From an uncultured Aquimarina sp. (lineage in GTDB: Bacteria; Bacteroidota; Bacteroidia; Flavobacteriales; Flavobacteriaceae), in contig CANLYR010000001.1 in the NCBI GenBank assembly GCA_947495425.1, positions 221,473-285,472 on the forward strand: a stretch of 64,000 nucleotides of DNA. The letters run 5' to 3'. Shown piece by piece: positions 45,813 through 54,675 of this stretch. Position 1 is the first letter of the stretch; each line of letters opens with the position of its first letter. The notes beneath the pieces are model-generated. The model had not been told where the DNA came from, did not search any database, and saw only the letters and a program-made list of their open reading frames with translations. A program made the translations under genes and the position numbers.

Positions 45813-46813
45813 TTAACGCTAAAATAATACATAAAGATGTTGATCAAATATCAAACGATCAATGGGAAAGGTTACTTAAAAACAATACGGCTAATTTTTT
45901 TCAGACAAAAAAAGCATTTGATTTTTTTAAAGCAGTAGGAATAGAAACGTTCATATTTGCTTTAGAAGAAGATGAAGAAATAAAAGTATTGCTATGTGGA
46001 ATCATTCAAAAAGAAAACGGGCTTACCGCGGCACTTACGCGAAGAGCGATTGTATATGGAGGACCAATTTTTTCAGGAGATGCACATGAAGAGGAGGTAC
46101 TTACAGTCTTAGAATCAGTTATAGCAACGCTAAAGAAGAAGGCGATTTATTTCGAAATTAGAAACCTTAATGACTACAGCAATTACTCATATTTGTTTGA
46201 GAAAGTAGGATTTAATTATATGCCACACCTCAATTTTCATTTGGATTGTGCTGATCAATCACAAATGCTTAAACGTATGAGTAGTAGTAAGCGAAGGCAA
46301 ATAAAAAAAAGCCTCAAAATGGGAGCAGAAATTATTGAGCCACAAACGCTAAAACAAGTAAAAGAATATTATACAATCCTTGAAGACTTGTATAAAGTGA
46401 AAGTGAAAACACCATTGCCAGATATCAATTTTTTTATCACAATGTGGAAAAATAAAACGGCTAAATTCTTTCTTATTTTATATAAAGAAGAGATTATTGG
46501 TGGCATCGTTTGCCCTATATTCAAAGATAAAGTAATCTACGAATGGTTCGTATGTGGTAAAGATGGAACGTATAAGAATATGTATCCAAGTATAATGGCT
46601 ACATGGGCGGCTATGGAGTATGCCAGTAAACATAACATTTCGCGATTTGATTTTATGGGAGCAGGAAAACCTGATCAGGATTATGGTGTGCGGGAGTTTA
46701 AATCAAAATTTGGAGGAGATCTTGTTGAGCACGGGCGGTTTCTATATGTGGCTCAACCATTTCTATATGAAATAGGAAAAACAGCCGTTAAATTTTTAAA
46801 AGGAAAAAAATGA
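45809..46813 (+). CDS. FemAB/GNAT-like acyl- or aminoacyltransferase
   Basis: A 334-residue protein of the FemAB-like double-GNAT family. The first half ends with MSSSKRRQIKKSLKMGAEI (about 156-175), a basic segment typical of the group. The second half has FFLILYKEEIIGGIVCPIF, YEWFVCGKDG and FDFMGAGKPDQDYGVREFKSKFGG, the usual C-terminal signature. FemAB enzymes transfer amino acids from aminoacyl-tRNA to amino groups; relatives in exopolysaccharide loci modify glycans. Four-base overlaps with both neighbours show tight coupling. Confidence 0.82.
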   Translation: MINAKIIHKDVDQISNDQWERLLKNNTANFFQTKKAFDFFKAVGIETFIFALEEDEEIKVLLCGIIQKENGLTAALTRRAIVYGGPIFSGDAHEEEVLTVLESVIATLKKKAIYFEIRNLNDYSNYSYLFEKVGFNYMPHLNFHLDCADQSQMLKRMSSSKRRQIKKSLKMGAEIIEPQTLKQVKEYYTILEDLYKVKVKTPLPDINFFITMWKNKTAKFFLILYKEEIIGGIVCPIFKDKVIYEWFVCGKDGTYKNMYPSIMATWAAMEYASKHNISRFDFMGAGKPDQDYGVREFKSKFGGDLVEHGRFLYVAQPFLYEIGKTAVKFLKGKK

Positions 46814-47877
46814 GAATTCTTATCGATATCGGTCATCCCGGGCATGTACATCTGTTTAAAAATGTAGCTAAAGAAATGCAGCAAAAAGGGCATGTGTTTT
46901 TGTTTACATGCAGGCAAAAAGAATTTGAAATAGAATTACTAAAAGCAGAAGGGTTTACATATGTGTCTTTTGGTAAAAAATATAATACGACGATTGGTAA
47001 ATTATTTGGGCTCTTAAAATTTGATATTCTTGAAACGATTCAGGGGATTAAATTTAAGCCCGATCTTTTTCTAAGCCATGGGTCACCGTATGCAGCCCAT
47101 GCAGCCGCGCTGTTAAGAAAACCTCATATCTCTATGGAAGATACAGGTAATATGGAACAAGTAAAGTTGTATTTGCCTTGTACACAAAGTGTACTGACCT
47201 CTACAGCATTTCATAAAGACCTTGGAGATAAACAAATTCGATATTCGGGATATCACGAGTTAGCTTATCTGCATCCAAATCACTTTATGCCTGATACTAA
47301 AATTTTCGAAATCCTAAACATAGAGCAAGAAACACCGTATGTCATTTTGCGATTTGTATCATGGAATGCCAGCCATGATATTAATCAATCAGGATTGACA
47401 ATTGATCAAAAAAGAGAAATAATTAGCCTGTTAGAAAAAAAGTATAAGGTGTTTATCTCCTCAGAAGGCTTGTTGTCAGAAGAATTTAAAGCATATCAAA
47501 TCAAAATCCCACCAGAAGAAATGCACAATGCGCTAGCTTTTGCGCAATTATTTATAGGAGAGGGTGCTACGATGGCTTCAGAGTGTGCTGTTTTAGGAAC
47601 CCCGGCACTATATATTAATAGTATTATGGCAGGTACAATTACTGAACAAGAAGATTATGGTTTGTTGTTTAATTTTCAAAATGGGGACGGAGTTATTGAG
47701 AAGATCAAAGAACTGATAAGTATCCCTAACCTAAAAGATGTTTTTAAGATGAAAAAAAATAAACTTTTGAATGATAAAATTGATGTTACAGCATTTATAG
47801 TGTGGTTTATAGAAAACTTTCCAGAGAGTAAAAACAAAATAAAAAAGGATCCAAATTATCACCTTAATTTTAAATAA
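46810..47877 (+). CDS. DUF354-family GT-B-like protein
   Basis: A 355-residue protein with the DUF354 opening MRILIDIGHPGHVHLFKNVA and the motifs DLFLSHGSPYAAHAAALL and FIGEGATMASECAVLGTPALY. The fold is predicted to be like UDP-GlcNAc 2-epimerase or GT-B enzymes, and the family is common in capsule and teichuronic-type loci; its reaction is not established. The stop shares its last base with the following ATG (TAATG). Confidence 0.82.
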   Translation: MRILIDIGHPGHVHLFKNVAKEMQQKGHVFLFTCRQKEFEIELLKAEGFTYVSFGKKYNTTIGKLFGLLKFDILETIQGIKFKPDLFLSHGSPYAAHAAALLRKPHISMEDTGNMEQVKLYLPCTQSVLTSTAFHKDLGDKQIRYSGYHELAYLHPNHFMPDTKIFEILNIEQETPYVILRFVSWNASHDINQSGLTIDQKREIISLLEKKYKVFISSEGLLSEEFKAYQIKIPPEEMHNALAFAQLFIGEGATMASECAVLGTPALYINSIMAGTITEQEDYGLLFNFQNGDGVIEKIKELISIPNLKDVFKMKKNKLLNDKIDVTAFIVWFIENFPESKNKIKKDPNYHLNFK

Positions 47878-48635
47878 TGGATTTTACCGTACAGAAATAT
47901 GCCGAGTTGCTTAGATCGCTGATTGATCAAGAGTATAGCTTTCAGACTTTTGAAGAATTCATGAGAATTCCTGGAAGAAAATCAATAATATTAAGGCATG
48001 ATGTAGATCTTTTACCGTATAATTCTCTTGCTTTTGCGAAAATTCAGGCAGATCATAATGTAAAAGGTACATATTATTTTAGAGCAGTACCAGAGAGTTG
48101 GGATGTAGAAGTAATCAAAGAAATTGCAGCCCTCGGGCACGAAATTGGTTATCATTATGAATGCTTAACTACCTGTGGTGGGAATCTCGAAGACGGAATC
48201 AATGATTTTAAAACCAATCTAGATGCATTGCGAAAATTGGCGCCTGTAACTACAATATGCATGCATGGCAGCCCTATGTCTCAATACGATTCTAAAGACC
48301 TTTGGAATGAATATGATTACAAAGACTTTGATATCATTGCAGAACCTTATTTTGATGTTGATTTTGAGCAAGTTTTTTATCTCACAGATACGGGTCGACG
48401 GTGGGATGGTCATAAAGTAAGTGTTAGAGATCGGGTAGAGACCTCTCTTACCAAAACATTTCATACGACAAACGATATTATAAAAGAAGTCGATAAGCTT
48501 CCAGATAAAATAATGTTTACGTTTCATCCGCAACGATGGAGTGATAATAAAGTCTTGTGGACGAAAGAACTTATCCTGCAAAATGTGAAAAATATAGTAA
48601 AAAAGTATTTTTTTGTTCAGAATAAAAAGAATTAA
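47877..48635 (+). CDS. NodB-like polysaccharide deacetylase
   Basis: A 252-residue protein with the metal triad of the NodB fold: His41-Asp42-x-Asp44 (RHDVD) and a GHEIGYHYE segment with His88 and His93. A C-terminal FTFHPQRW (about 219-226) supplies the second catalytic His region. No signal peptide is present, so it acts in the cytoplasm, possibly on a lipid-linked or nucleotide-linked sugar, where removing an N-acetyl would expose an amine. It is the last gene of the overlapping block. Confidence 0.8.
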   Translation: MDFTVQKYAELLRSLIDQEYSFQTFEEFMRIPGRKSIILRHDVDLLPYNSLAFAKIQADHNVKGTYYFRAVPESWDVEVIKEIAALGHEIGYHYECLTTCGGNLEDGINDFKTNLDALRKLAPVTTICMHGSPMSQYDSKDLWNEYDYKDFDIIAEPYFDVDFEQVFYLTDTGRRWDGHKVSVRDRVETSLTKTFHTTNDIIKEVDKLPDKIMFTFHPQRWSDNKVLWTKELILQNVKNIVKKYFFVQNKKN

Positions 48636-48774
48636 ACTTCATGATTAATAGTGTATAAATGCTATAAAACAATTTTTAATTTTAAGAATAATCTTAAAAA
48701 TTAGTTAATGTACTGTTATATATTGGACTTTTGGATACTAAATTCGTGGCAAATCCGTTGAGAATTAGCTATAC

Positions 48775-48782
48775 TAGATTTG
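48775..48782 (+). promoter_or_regulatory. Candidate -7 box upstream of the sugar transferase gene
   Basis: TAGATTTG, an exact TANNTTTG match 87 bases before the ATG at 48870, in the 234-base gap that separates the overlapping operon from the export genes. A TTG lies 14 bases upstream, closer than the usual 17-23. Confidence 0.35.
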
Positions 48783-48869
48783 TTAAAATTAAGTATAATA
48801 AAGTTGATTAAAAGTTAGTTTGTCCCACTCAACTCTTATAAATGTTCACTTAACCCAGGCTTACATAAA

Positions 48870-50015
48870 ATGACCACCAAATTAGCTGCATCCGTAGAAA
48901 AACGAATTGAAAATTTGTTAAATTCTGTGGATTTTAAGAAAAATCCCACCGCTACAGATTTGGATTGGGAAGAAGATATAAAGAGTTTGATTATTAACGA
49001 AGTTGGAGGTGAAGCTTTTGACTTTATTAATACCAACACTCAATTTACATTTAAAGAAGATGTATTTATAACGGCGACCAATACACATTTTAACATCAAT
49101 ACATTAGAGGGGCATAGTTACAGAGAAATCATTAATCTCAAAAGAGTTAACGATTTTAGGAGAATTAATAAGTATTTTGAATCTGTTAATGCCAAATTAC
49201 TAGACGGAGGTGTTTTTATAAGCCATGTCGAAACTTATGCAGTTCGTAAAAATAGAATACTAAAAAAACTACCAAAGCCTTTTAACTATATGTATTATTT
49301 GGGCGATGTTTTTCTTACCAGGATCATTCCGAAATTAAAGTTAACCAAAAAATTATATTTTCATATTACCAAAGGAAAAGGAAGAGTATTAACTAAGGCA
49401 GAGACTTTTGGGCGCTTATATTCATGCGGTTTTGAAATTTTAGAAGAAAATACTGTAAATAATCTGTTGTATTTTGTCGCTAGAAAAATAAAAGAACCTG
49501 TATTTGATGAAGATCCTTCATACGGTCCACTGATAAGATTAAAAAGATTAGGCGAAAACAGAAAGGTTATTAGTGTATATAAATTTAGAACGATGTACCC
49601 TTTTTCAGAATACCTGCAGCAGTATGTATTCGAAAAAAATAAATTGAAAGAGGGAGGTAAAATCAAAAATGATTTCAGAATATCGCATGAAGGGAAAATA
49701 ATGAGAAAATATTGGATCGATGAGTTGCCTATGGTTATCAATCTAATTAAGAATGAAATGAAACTCATAGGAGTTCGCCCATTGAGCAATCACTATTTTG
49801 GTTTATACCCCAAAGAACTTCAGGAAAAAAGAATTAAGGTAAAACCAGGGTTACTTCCTCCTTTTTACGCAGATATGCCAAAAACACTAGACGAAATTGT
49901 AGCTTCAGAAATCAAATATCTTGAAGCATACGAGAAGGCTCCTCTTAAAACTGACATTGATTACCTTATTAAAATCATGAAAAACATCCTTCTACGTGGC
50001 AAAAGAAGCTGCTAG
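48870..50015 (+). CDS. Sugar-phosphate transferase catalytic domain fused to an N-terminal soluble domain, no membrane anchor visible
   Basis: The C-terminal part (about 218-381) is a bacterial sugar transferase of the monotopic phosphoglycosyl transferase family: YKFRTM (237-242), RKYWIDELPMVINLIKNEMKLIGVRPLS with catalytic-dyad Asp284-Glu285, and KPGLLPPF (325-332). Normally a re-entrant membrane helix precedes this domain; here that place is a charged segment (RKIKEPVFDEDPSYG). The N-terminal 200 residues look like part of a class I methyltransferase-type fold (NAKLLDGGVFISH, FGRLYSCGFEILEE), without a clear SAM-binding glycine loop. It is expected to start repeat-unit assembly by loading sugar phosphate onto undecaprenyl phosphate. 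Membrane attachment would need a partner. Confidence 0.72.
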   Translation: MTTKLAASVEKRIENLLNSVDFKKNPTATDLDWEEDIKSLIINEVGGEAFDFINTNTQFTFKEDVFITATNTHFNINTLEGHSYREIINLKRVNDFRRINKYFESVNAKLLDGGVFISHVETYAVRKNRILKKLPKPFNYMYYLGDVFLTRIIPKLKLTKKLYFHITKGKGRVLTKAETFGRLYSCGFEILEENTVNNLLYFVARKIKEPVFDEDPSYGPLIRLKRLGENRKVISVYKFRTMYPFSEYLQQYVFEKNKLKEGGKIKNDFRISHEGKIMRKYWIDELPMVINLIKNEMKLIGVRPLSNHYFGLYPKELQEKRIKVKPGLLPPFYADMPKTLDEIVASEIKYLEAYEKAPLKTDIDYLIKIMKNILLRGKRSC

Positions 50016-50040
50016 AAGGAGTATGGTATAAATTTATGCA

Positions 50041-50817
50041 ATGATAATAAAACTAGTAAAGAATCTTTTTATCTTATATTTAGCAGTTCTACTTACTTCT
50101 TGTGCTTCTAGAAAAGATGTAGTGTATTTTCAAGACATACAAGATGCGTATGAAAAGGAAATCGGCATTACGTATCAAACATATTTTCAGGCAGACGATT
50201 TATTGGCGATTACTATTTCCTCGTCAGATATGCAAGGCTTAGAACCGTTTAATCTGCCTGCAGTTTCTTTTAATGCTGTTCCGGGGAGTGTAGTTGGGCA
50301 ACAAAAACAGCTAGCTTATTTAGTTCGCAAAGATGGAACTATTGATTTTCCAGTATTAGGAAGGGTTAAAATATCTGGATTATCACTAATAGAGGCAACT
50401 CAAGTCTTGAAAGAGAAGTTATCGTTCTTCATTAAGGAACCTATTGTTCATATAGAATTGATAAATTTTAGGGTTACCGTATTGGGAGAAGTAAATAATC
50501 CCGGCACATTTACCATTCCCAATGAGCGGATAAGCATTATTGAAGCGCTAGGTCTGGCAGGGGATCTTACTATAACTGGTGAACGAAAAAGTGTTTTAGT
50601 GATACGAGAACAAGAGGGTAAACATAAATACTACCGTGTAGATCTTACTTCGGATCAAATTTTTAATTCTCCTGTTTTTTATTTGAAACAAAATGATGCG
50701 ATATATGTTACCCCTAATAATGCACAGATAAAATCATCGTCTTACAATAGAAATACTCCAATATGGGTATCTGTGGCATCGGTAATAGTGTCTTTGGTAA
50801 TTTTGTTAACCCGATAG
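50041..50817 (+). CDS. Polysaccharide export lipoprotein (Wza-like)
   Basis: A 258-residue outer-membrane export protein. The signal peptide ends at lipobox Cys21 (VLLTSC). A poly-export domain (about 40-125; DDLLAITISS, YLVRKDGTIDFPVLG) is followed by an SLBB domain (VTVLGEVNNPGTFTIPNERISIIEALGLAGDLT, about 142-174). The last 20 residues are hydrophobic and form the predicted C-terminal transmembrane segment. Wzc follows 30 bases downstream. Confidence 0.9.
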   Translation: MIIKLVKNLFILYLAVLLTSCASRKDVVYFQDIQDAYEKEIGITYQTYFQADDLLAITISSSDMQGLEPFNLPAVSFNAVPGSVVGQQKQLAYLVRKDGTIDFPVLGRVKISGLSLIEATQVLKEKLSFFIKEPIVHIELINFRVTVLGEVNNPGTFTIPNERISIIEALGLAGDLTITGERKSVLVIREQEGKHKYYRVDLTSDQIFNSPVFYLKQNDAIYVTPNNAQIKSSSYNRNTPIWVSVASVIVSLVILLTR

Positions 50818-50847
50818 TCAAAAAATTTAATTAATAGCAGATAATAC

Positions 50848-53184
50848 ATGGATTACCAATATCAACAAGACCGTAGTAATATTCCTCTAAAAGATCAAAT
50901 ACATAAGTATGTCGGATATTGGAAACTATTTGTACTGTCAATTATATTATGTGTTATTGCTGCATCTATATATTTAAAATATACGCCTATTGAATATAAA
51001 GTAACGTCTACTATACTTATTAAGGGAGAGAAAGCAGGAATGTTATCAGAGCTATCTGCTTTTGAAGATCTAAGTATAGTAGAATCTAACAATAAAGAAG
51101 TAGAAAACGAAATAGAAATTCTAAAATCCAGGCCTCTTTTCAAGAATGTTATCAAAAAACTACACTTAAATCATCAGTACTTTGCAAAAGCAAAGTACTC
51201 TAAACGAGTTGTAGAACTCTATAAAAACACGCCAATCAAGGTGAGTTTTGTTAACGACTCATTAGCAGGAAACTTATCTGCCGATTTTAGCATTACAATT
51301 AATTCTGCAAAAGAATTTACGATACAAGAAGAAGCGTATGATTTTAAAGAGAAAGGTTTTTTTGATCAGGTCATTTCTACCAGAGTTGGAGATATTATAG
51401 TTAGACCAAACCTAGTGTATTTAGATTCTTTTTTAGAAAATGAAATTTACATATCCATTCAGCCAATAATGGACGTGGTAGAAGACTATAAATCAAAGAT
51501 TAGTATTGGCTTGGTCAACAAAGATGCTAATGTGATTTCTCTAAAGCTAAATACCACCACTCCCGAAAAAGCTAAAGATATTCTTAATGGATTAGTAGAA
51601 GAATATAATATAGATGCAACCCGAGATAAAAACCTTGTGTATGAGAATACGGCAAACTTTATAAAAGAAAGGCTGATCATCATTAATAATGAATTATCAG
51701 ATATTGAACAAGGAGTTGAAACGTTTAAAACGTCGAATAACCTCACCAATGTTACCTCAGAAACTGAGTTGTTTTTAGAAAATGCTTCAGAAAATAAAAA
51801 AGAAGTATTAGAGACGAATACACAATTGGGTTTAGTCAATTTTATGAATGACTATCTTAAAGAGAATAAAGATGGCCTATTGCCTGTTAATCTTGGGTTT
51901 GCTGAAGATGCCATTGTAACTATGATAACACAATACAACACAATATCTCTGAAAAGAGATGAGGTGCTACAAGGTACTACGGCAAATAATCCCATTGTGA
52001 TTGCCTTAAATGAAAAGATACAAAGCCTCAAATTAAGTCTGAAAAAGAGTTTAAATAATCAAAAAAGAGCACTGATTATCAAACGCAAGCAGTTGCAACG
52101 ACAAGATGATGTGATTAATGCAAAAATATCTTCGTTACCCAAAAAAGAAAGAGAATTAAGGGATATAGTAAGGCAGCAGGAAATAAAAGAGACACTATAC
52201 CTTTATTTACTACAAAAAAGAGAAGAAACTGCAATATCACTTGCAGCAACCGTAGCCAATGCAAAAACCATTGAAAAAGCATATAATTCTAAATCACCTG
52301 TCAAACCTAAAAAAAGAATTATTTTTTTGGCTGTACTTCTTGGGGCATTTTTGATACCCATGATACTTATATTCTTTATAGATCTTTTAGATGTAAAAGT
52401 AAAAGATAAAAATGAAATTCAGAAGAATCTTGATATACCTATCGTAGCAGAAATCCCAAGCACCGATACAAAAAATAACTTTATTATTTCGCCAGATAAT
52501 CGCTCTGTAGTTGCCGAGGCATTTAGAATTTTTGAAAGTAATTTTAAGTTCCTGTTGTCTGATAGTGAAGAAAAAACCAAAACTATTCTAGTAACCTCAT
52601 CTGTAACGGGTGAAGGCAAAACATTTATCTCTACAAATTTAGGAATCACTCTAGCCGATCCCGATAAAAAAGTTGCATTGCTTGGCTTAGATCTTAGATC
52701 TCCTAAAATTCTGGAATACCTCAATATACAGGAGTCTAAAGGAGTAACAAATTATATCCGAGATAAAGAATTGGCATTAGAGGATATAATCATCAATTTG
52801 GATCATGTACCCAATCTTGATATCATCCACGCTGGGGTAATACCACCCAATCCAATCGAAATATTAAAAAGTAAGCGATTTCAAAAATTAATTGTCAAAT
52901 TAAAAGAACAATATAATTACATCATTATTGATACCCCGCCTGTAAGTATAGTAGCAGATGCTCTACTGCTCAATGCGCATGTTGATTTATGTATATACGT
53001 AGTAAGATCTGGTTTTTCAGATAAGCGACTTTTATCGGTAGCCGAAAATTTATATAAAGATAAACGTTTTACAAACATGACAATTTTACTCAACGATGTT
53101 AAGATACGTGCTAAAAATTATTATGGATATGCATATGGAGCTGCAAAACCAAAATCCCGATGGGGGTTTTTGCGAAGATCCTAG
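50848..53184 (+). CDS. Polysaccharide co-polymerase and tyrosine autokinase (Wzc-like)
   Basis: A 778-residue inner-membrane protein that controls chain length and export. The N-terminal Wzz domain begins after helix 1 (about 30-50), with a long coiled-coil periplasmic part (about 260-450) and second helix near 490-510 (IIFLAVLLGAFLIPMILIFFI). The cytoplasmic BY-kinase has Walker A GEGKT (about 586-590), Walker A' in LLGLDLRSPK and Walker B IIIDTPPV (about 691-698). The C-terminal tyrosine cluster is Tyr758, 759, 761 and 763, the autophosphorylation region. It is the last gene of the capsule locus. Confidence 0.92.
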   Translation: MDYQYQQDRSNIPLKDQIHKYVGYWKLFVLSIILCVIAASIYLKYTPIEYKVTSTILIKGEKAGMLSELSAFEDLSIVESNNKEVENEIEILKSRPLFKNVIKKLHLNHQYFAKAKYSKRVVELYKNTPIKVSFVNDSLAGNLSADFSITINSAKEFTIQEEAYDFKEKGFFDQVISTRVGDIIVRPNLVYLDSFLENEIYISIQPIMDVVEDYKSKISIGLVNKDANVISLKLNTTTPEKAKDILNGLVEEYNIDATRDKNLVYENTANFIKERLIIINNELSDIEQGVETFKTSNNLTNVTSETELFLENASENKKEVLETNTQLGLVNFMNDYLKENKDGLLPVNLGFAEDAIVTMITQYNTISLKRDEVLQGTTANNPIVIALNEKIQSLKLSLKKSLNNQKRALIIKRKQLQRQDDVINAKISSLPKKERELRDIVRQQEIKETLYLYLLQKREETAISLAATVANAKTIEKAYNSKSPVKPKKRIIFLAVLLGAFLIPMILIFFIDLLDVKVKDKNEIQKNLDIPIVAEIPSTDTKNNFIISPDNRSVVAEAFRIFESNFKFLLSDSEEKTKTILVTSSVTGEGKTFISTNLGITLADPDKKVALLGLDLRSPKILEYLNIQESKGVTNYIRDKELALEDIIINLDHVPNLDIIHAGVIPPNPIEILKSKRFQKLIVKLKEQYNYIIIDTPPVSIVADALLLNAHVDLCIYVVRSGFSDKRLLSVAENLYKDKRFTNMTILLNDVKIRAKNYYGYAYGAAKPKSRWGFLRRS

Positions 53185-53205
53185 TATGTCGTTGTATCTT
53201 TAATA

Positions 53206-53421
53206 TTATTGTTTTTTGGGAGCTGTAATGGGTTCGGGTTTAGGGATGTCGTCAGTAGTATTTACTTTTTCAAAGCATGGATTTTCAACAGGTTTTTTGC
53301 GAAGAATTTTCTCTCTAAAAAAATCCCACAGTACGGCATATAGAATCACAAAGATTCCTCCAACAAAAGTCACTACTCCTAGAAACAAACGTAACATAAA
53401 ACCTGCAACCCGGATTATCAT
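53206..53421 (-). CDS. Small single-helix membrane protein
   Basis: A 71-residue protein starting at the ATG at 53421 (MIIRVAGFML); the frame opens 8 codons earlier with a TTG. One hydrophobic helix covers about residues 7-31, then a basic stretch (REKILRKK) and a Pro/Lys-rich tail. It converges on wzc with only 21 bases between the stops. No family was recognised, and it could be a chance frame. Confidence 0.45.
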   Translation of the reverse strand: MIIRVAGFMLRLFLGVVTFVGGIFVILYAVLWDFFREKILRKKPVENPCFEKVNTTDDIPKPEPITAPKKQ

Positions 53422-53671
53422 ACTAACTTTTTTTATTTTCAACAATCATAATTATAACATTATCATGTTTAACTATTCTCAAAAAATAGCATAACTTCCC
53501 AAATTAGCTATAAATAGTTACATGTTAATAATAGAATAATTTTCCTAATGATATGTGAAATTTGTGTTAAGTGCTAACGTAAAAATACATTTTTTTATTT
53601 GTTAGACTTGTTAAAAGAAACAAATTTTATATAACAAATTATTCTATATATTTTAAGAAAAATGAAGTAAT

Positions 53672-54595
53672 TTACAATACCATTTGGCTGTAAGGAATGA
53701 TAGTCGAATACCCTTTATTTTTAAAGTAGTCCATTTCAGAAGAAGTTCCTGTAACCAAAATAAAATCCCCACCCCAGCCTCCTAAGCTTTTTATGCTTCT
53801 ACCATAGTCTGAAAACAATTTTGATTGTACCGTAGGAGTTTTAATGATTTTTGAAATAATTTCTTCATGTTGGTTTATTAGGGTTTCAAACTCTCCTAGC
53901 GAATTACAAGCTAGTATTTTATTTGTGATTTCAGTTACAGCTATTGCTGCTTTGTCAAAATCTTTTAAAGGTAGCGATTGATAATGCTTTATTGATGCTG
54001 CGCTATCTTGTTTTTGATTGAGATATATAAAATATAGATGGTTCTTAAATGGTGGATCAAAAAGTACCTTTTTTATTGTGGGTTTACTTTCATTTCTGTT
54101 GTATAGTATGGGTAAATCATGTTGAGCACATGCAATATCGTATCCGCTACCTCCAAAACTAGTATCTAATACTGTAAAAGCGTCTACTTTTGCCCACTGT
54201 GCAATATTGTTAATCAATGTAGAAGAAGATCCGAGCCCCCATTGCCGATCAAACTCTAGTCTAGCTTCTACCGTATATCCTTTTTCTGAAGAGAGAAAGT
54301 TAGGATTAAGTAGTTTTGCCGCATTAAGAATGTTAATCAACGTATCAGTTATGTTGTTTTCTTCATCATTATTTTCCGCTGTGTGAACGATGTCATTGGT
54401 TACTATAAGCTGTGTCTCAAACCAGCAATTGCCTTCTACATCTATACTTTTCCAGGTAATTTGGTTAGAATCGTTTTCTTCTATATGTAGCCATTGTCCT
54501 TTTTTGGTAGGTAGCGCTAAAGCTTCAATACTATCAAGGACCAAATATTCTGCAGTGAGTAATAATTTGCCATGACTGTAGAAAGATTTTTTCAT
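53672..54595 (-). CDS. GHMP-family kinase, probable mevalonate-pathway kinase
   Basis: A 307-residue kinase. The ATG at 54595 gives MKKSFYSHGKLLLTAEYLVLD, the usual start; the frame extends 18 codons to a GTG. The phosphate-binding loop is GLGSSSTL (120-127), followed by GGSGYDIACA (148-157) and a C-terminal GGWGGDFILV motif. It follows the HMG-CoA reductase gene on the same strand by 80 bases, so a role as mevalonate or phosphomevalonate kinase is likely. Its sequence alone does not separate the two. Confidence 0.8.
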   Translation of the reverse strand: MKKSFYSHGKLLLTAEYLVLDSIEALALPTKKGQWLHIEENDSNQITWKSIDVEGNCWFETQLIVTNDIVHTAENNDEENNITDTLINILNAAKLLNPNFLSSEKGYTVEARLEFDRQWGLGSSSTLINNIAQWAKVDAFTVLDTSFGGSGYDIACAQHDLPILYNRNESKPTIKKVLFDPPFKNHLYFIYLNQKQDSAASIKHYQSLPLKDFDKAAIAVTEITNKILACNSLGEFETLINQHEEIISKIIKTPTVQSKLFSDYGRSIKSLGGWGGDFILVTGTSSEMDYFKNKGYSTIIPYSQMVL

Positions 54596-54675
54596 CGTTA
54601 GAATGTTTTTTTGCTGAAATGAGGTTTCTATAATTCTTTGATAAGACACCTTAGCGTTTTATCAACAAAAAATAT

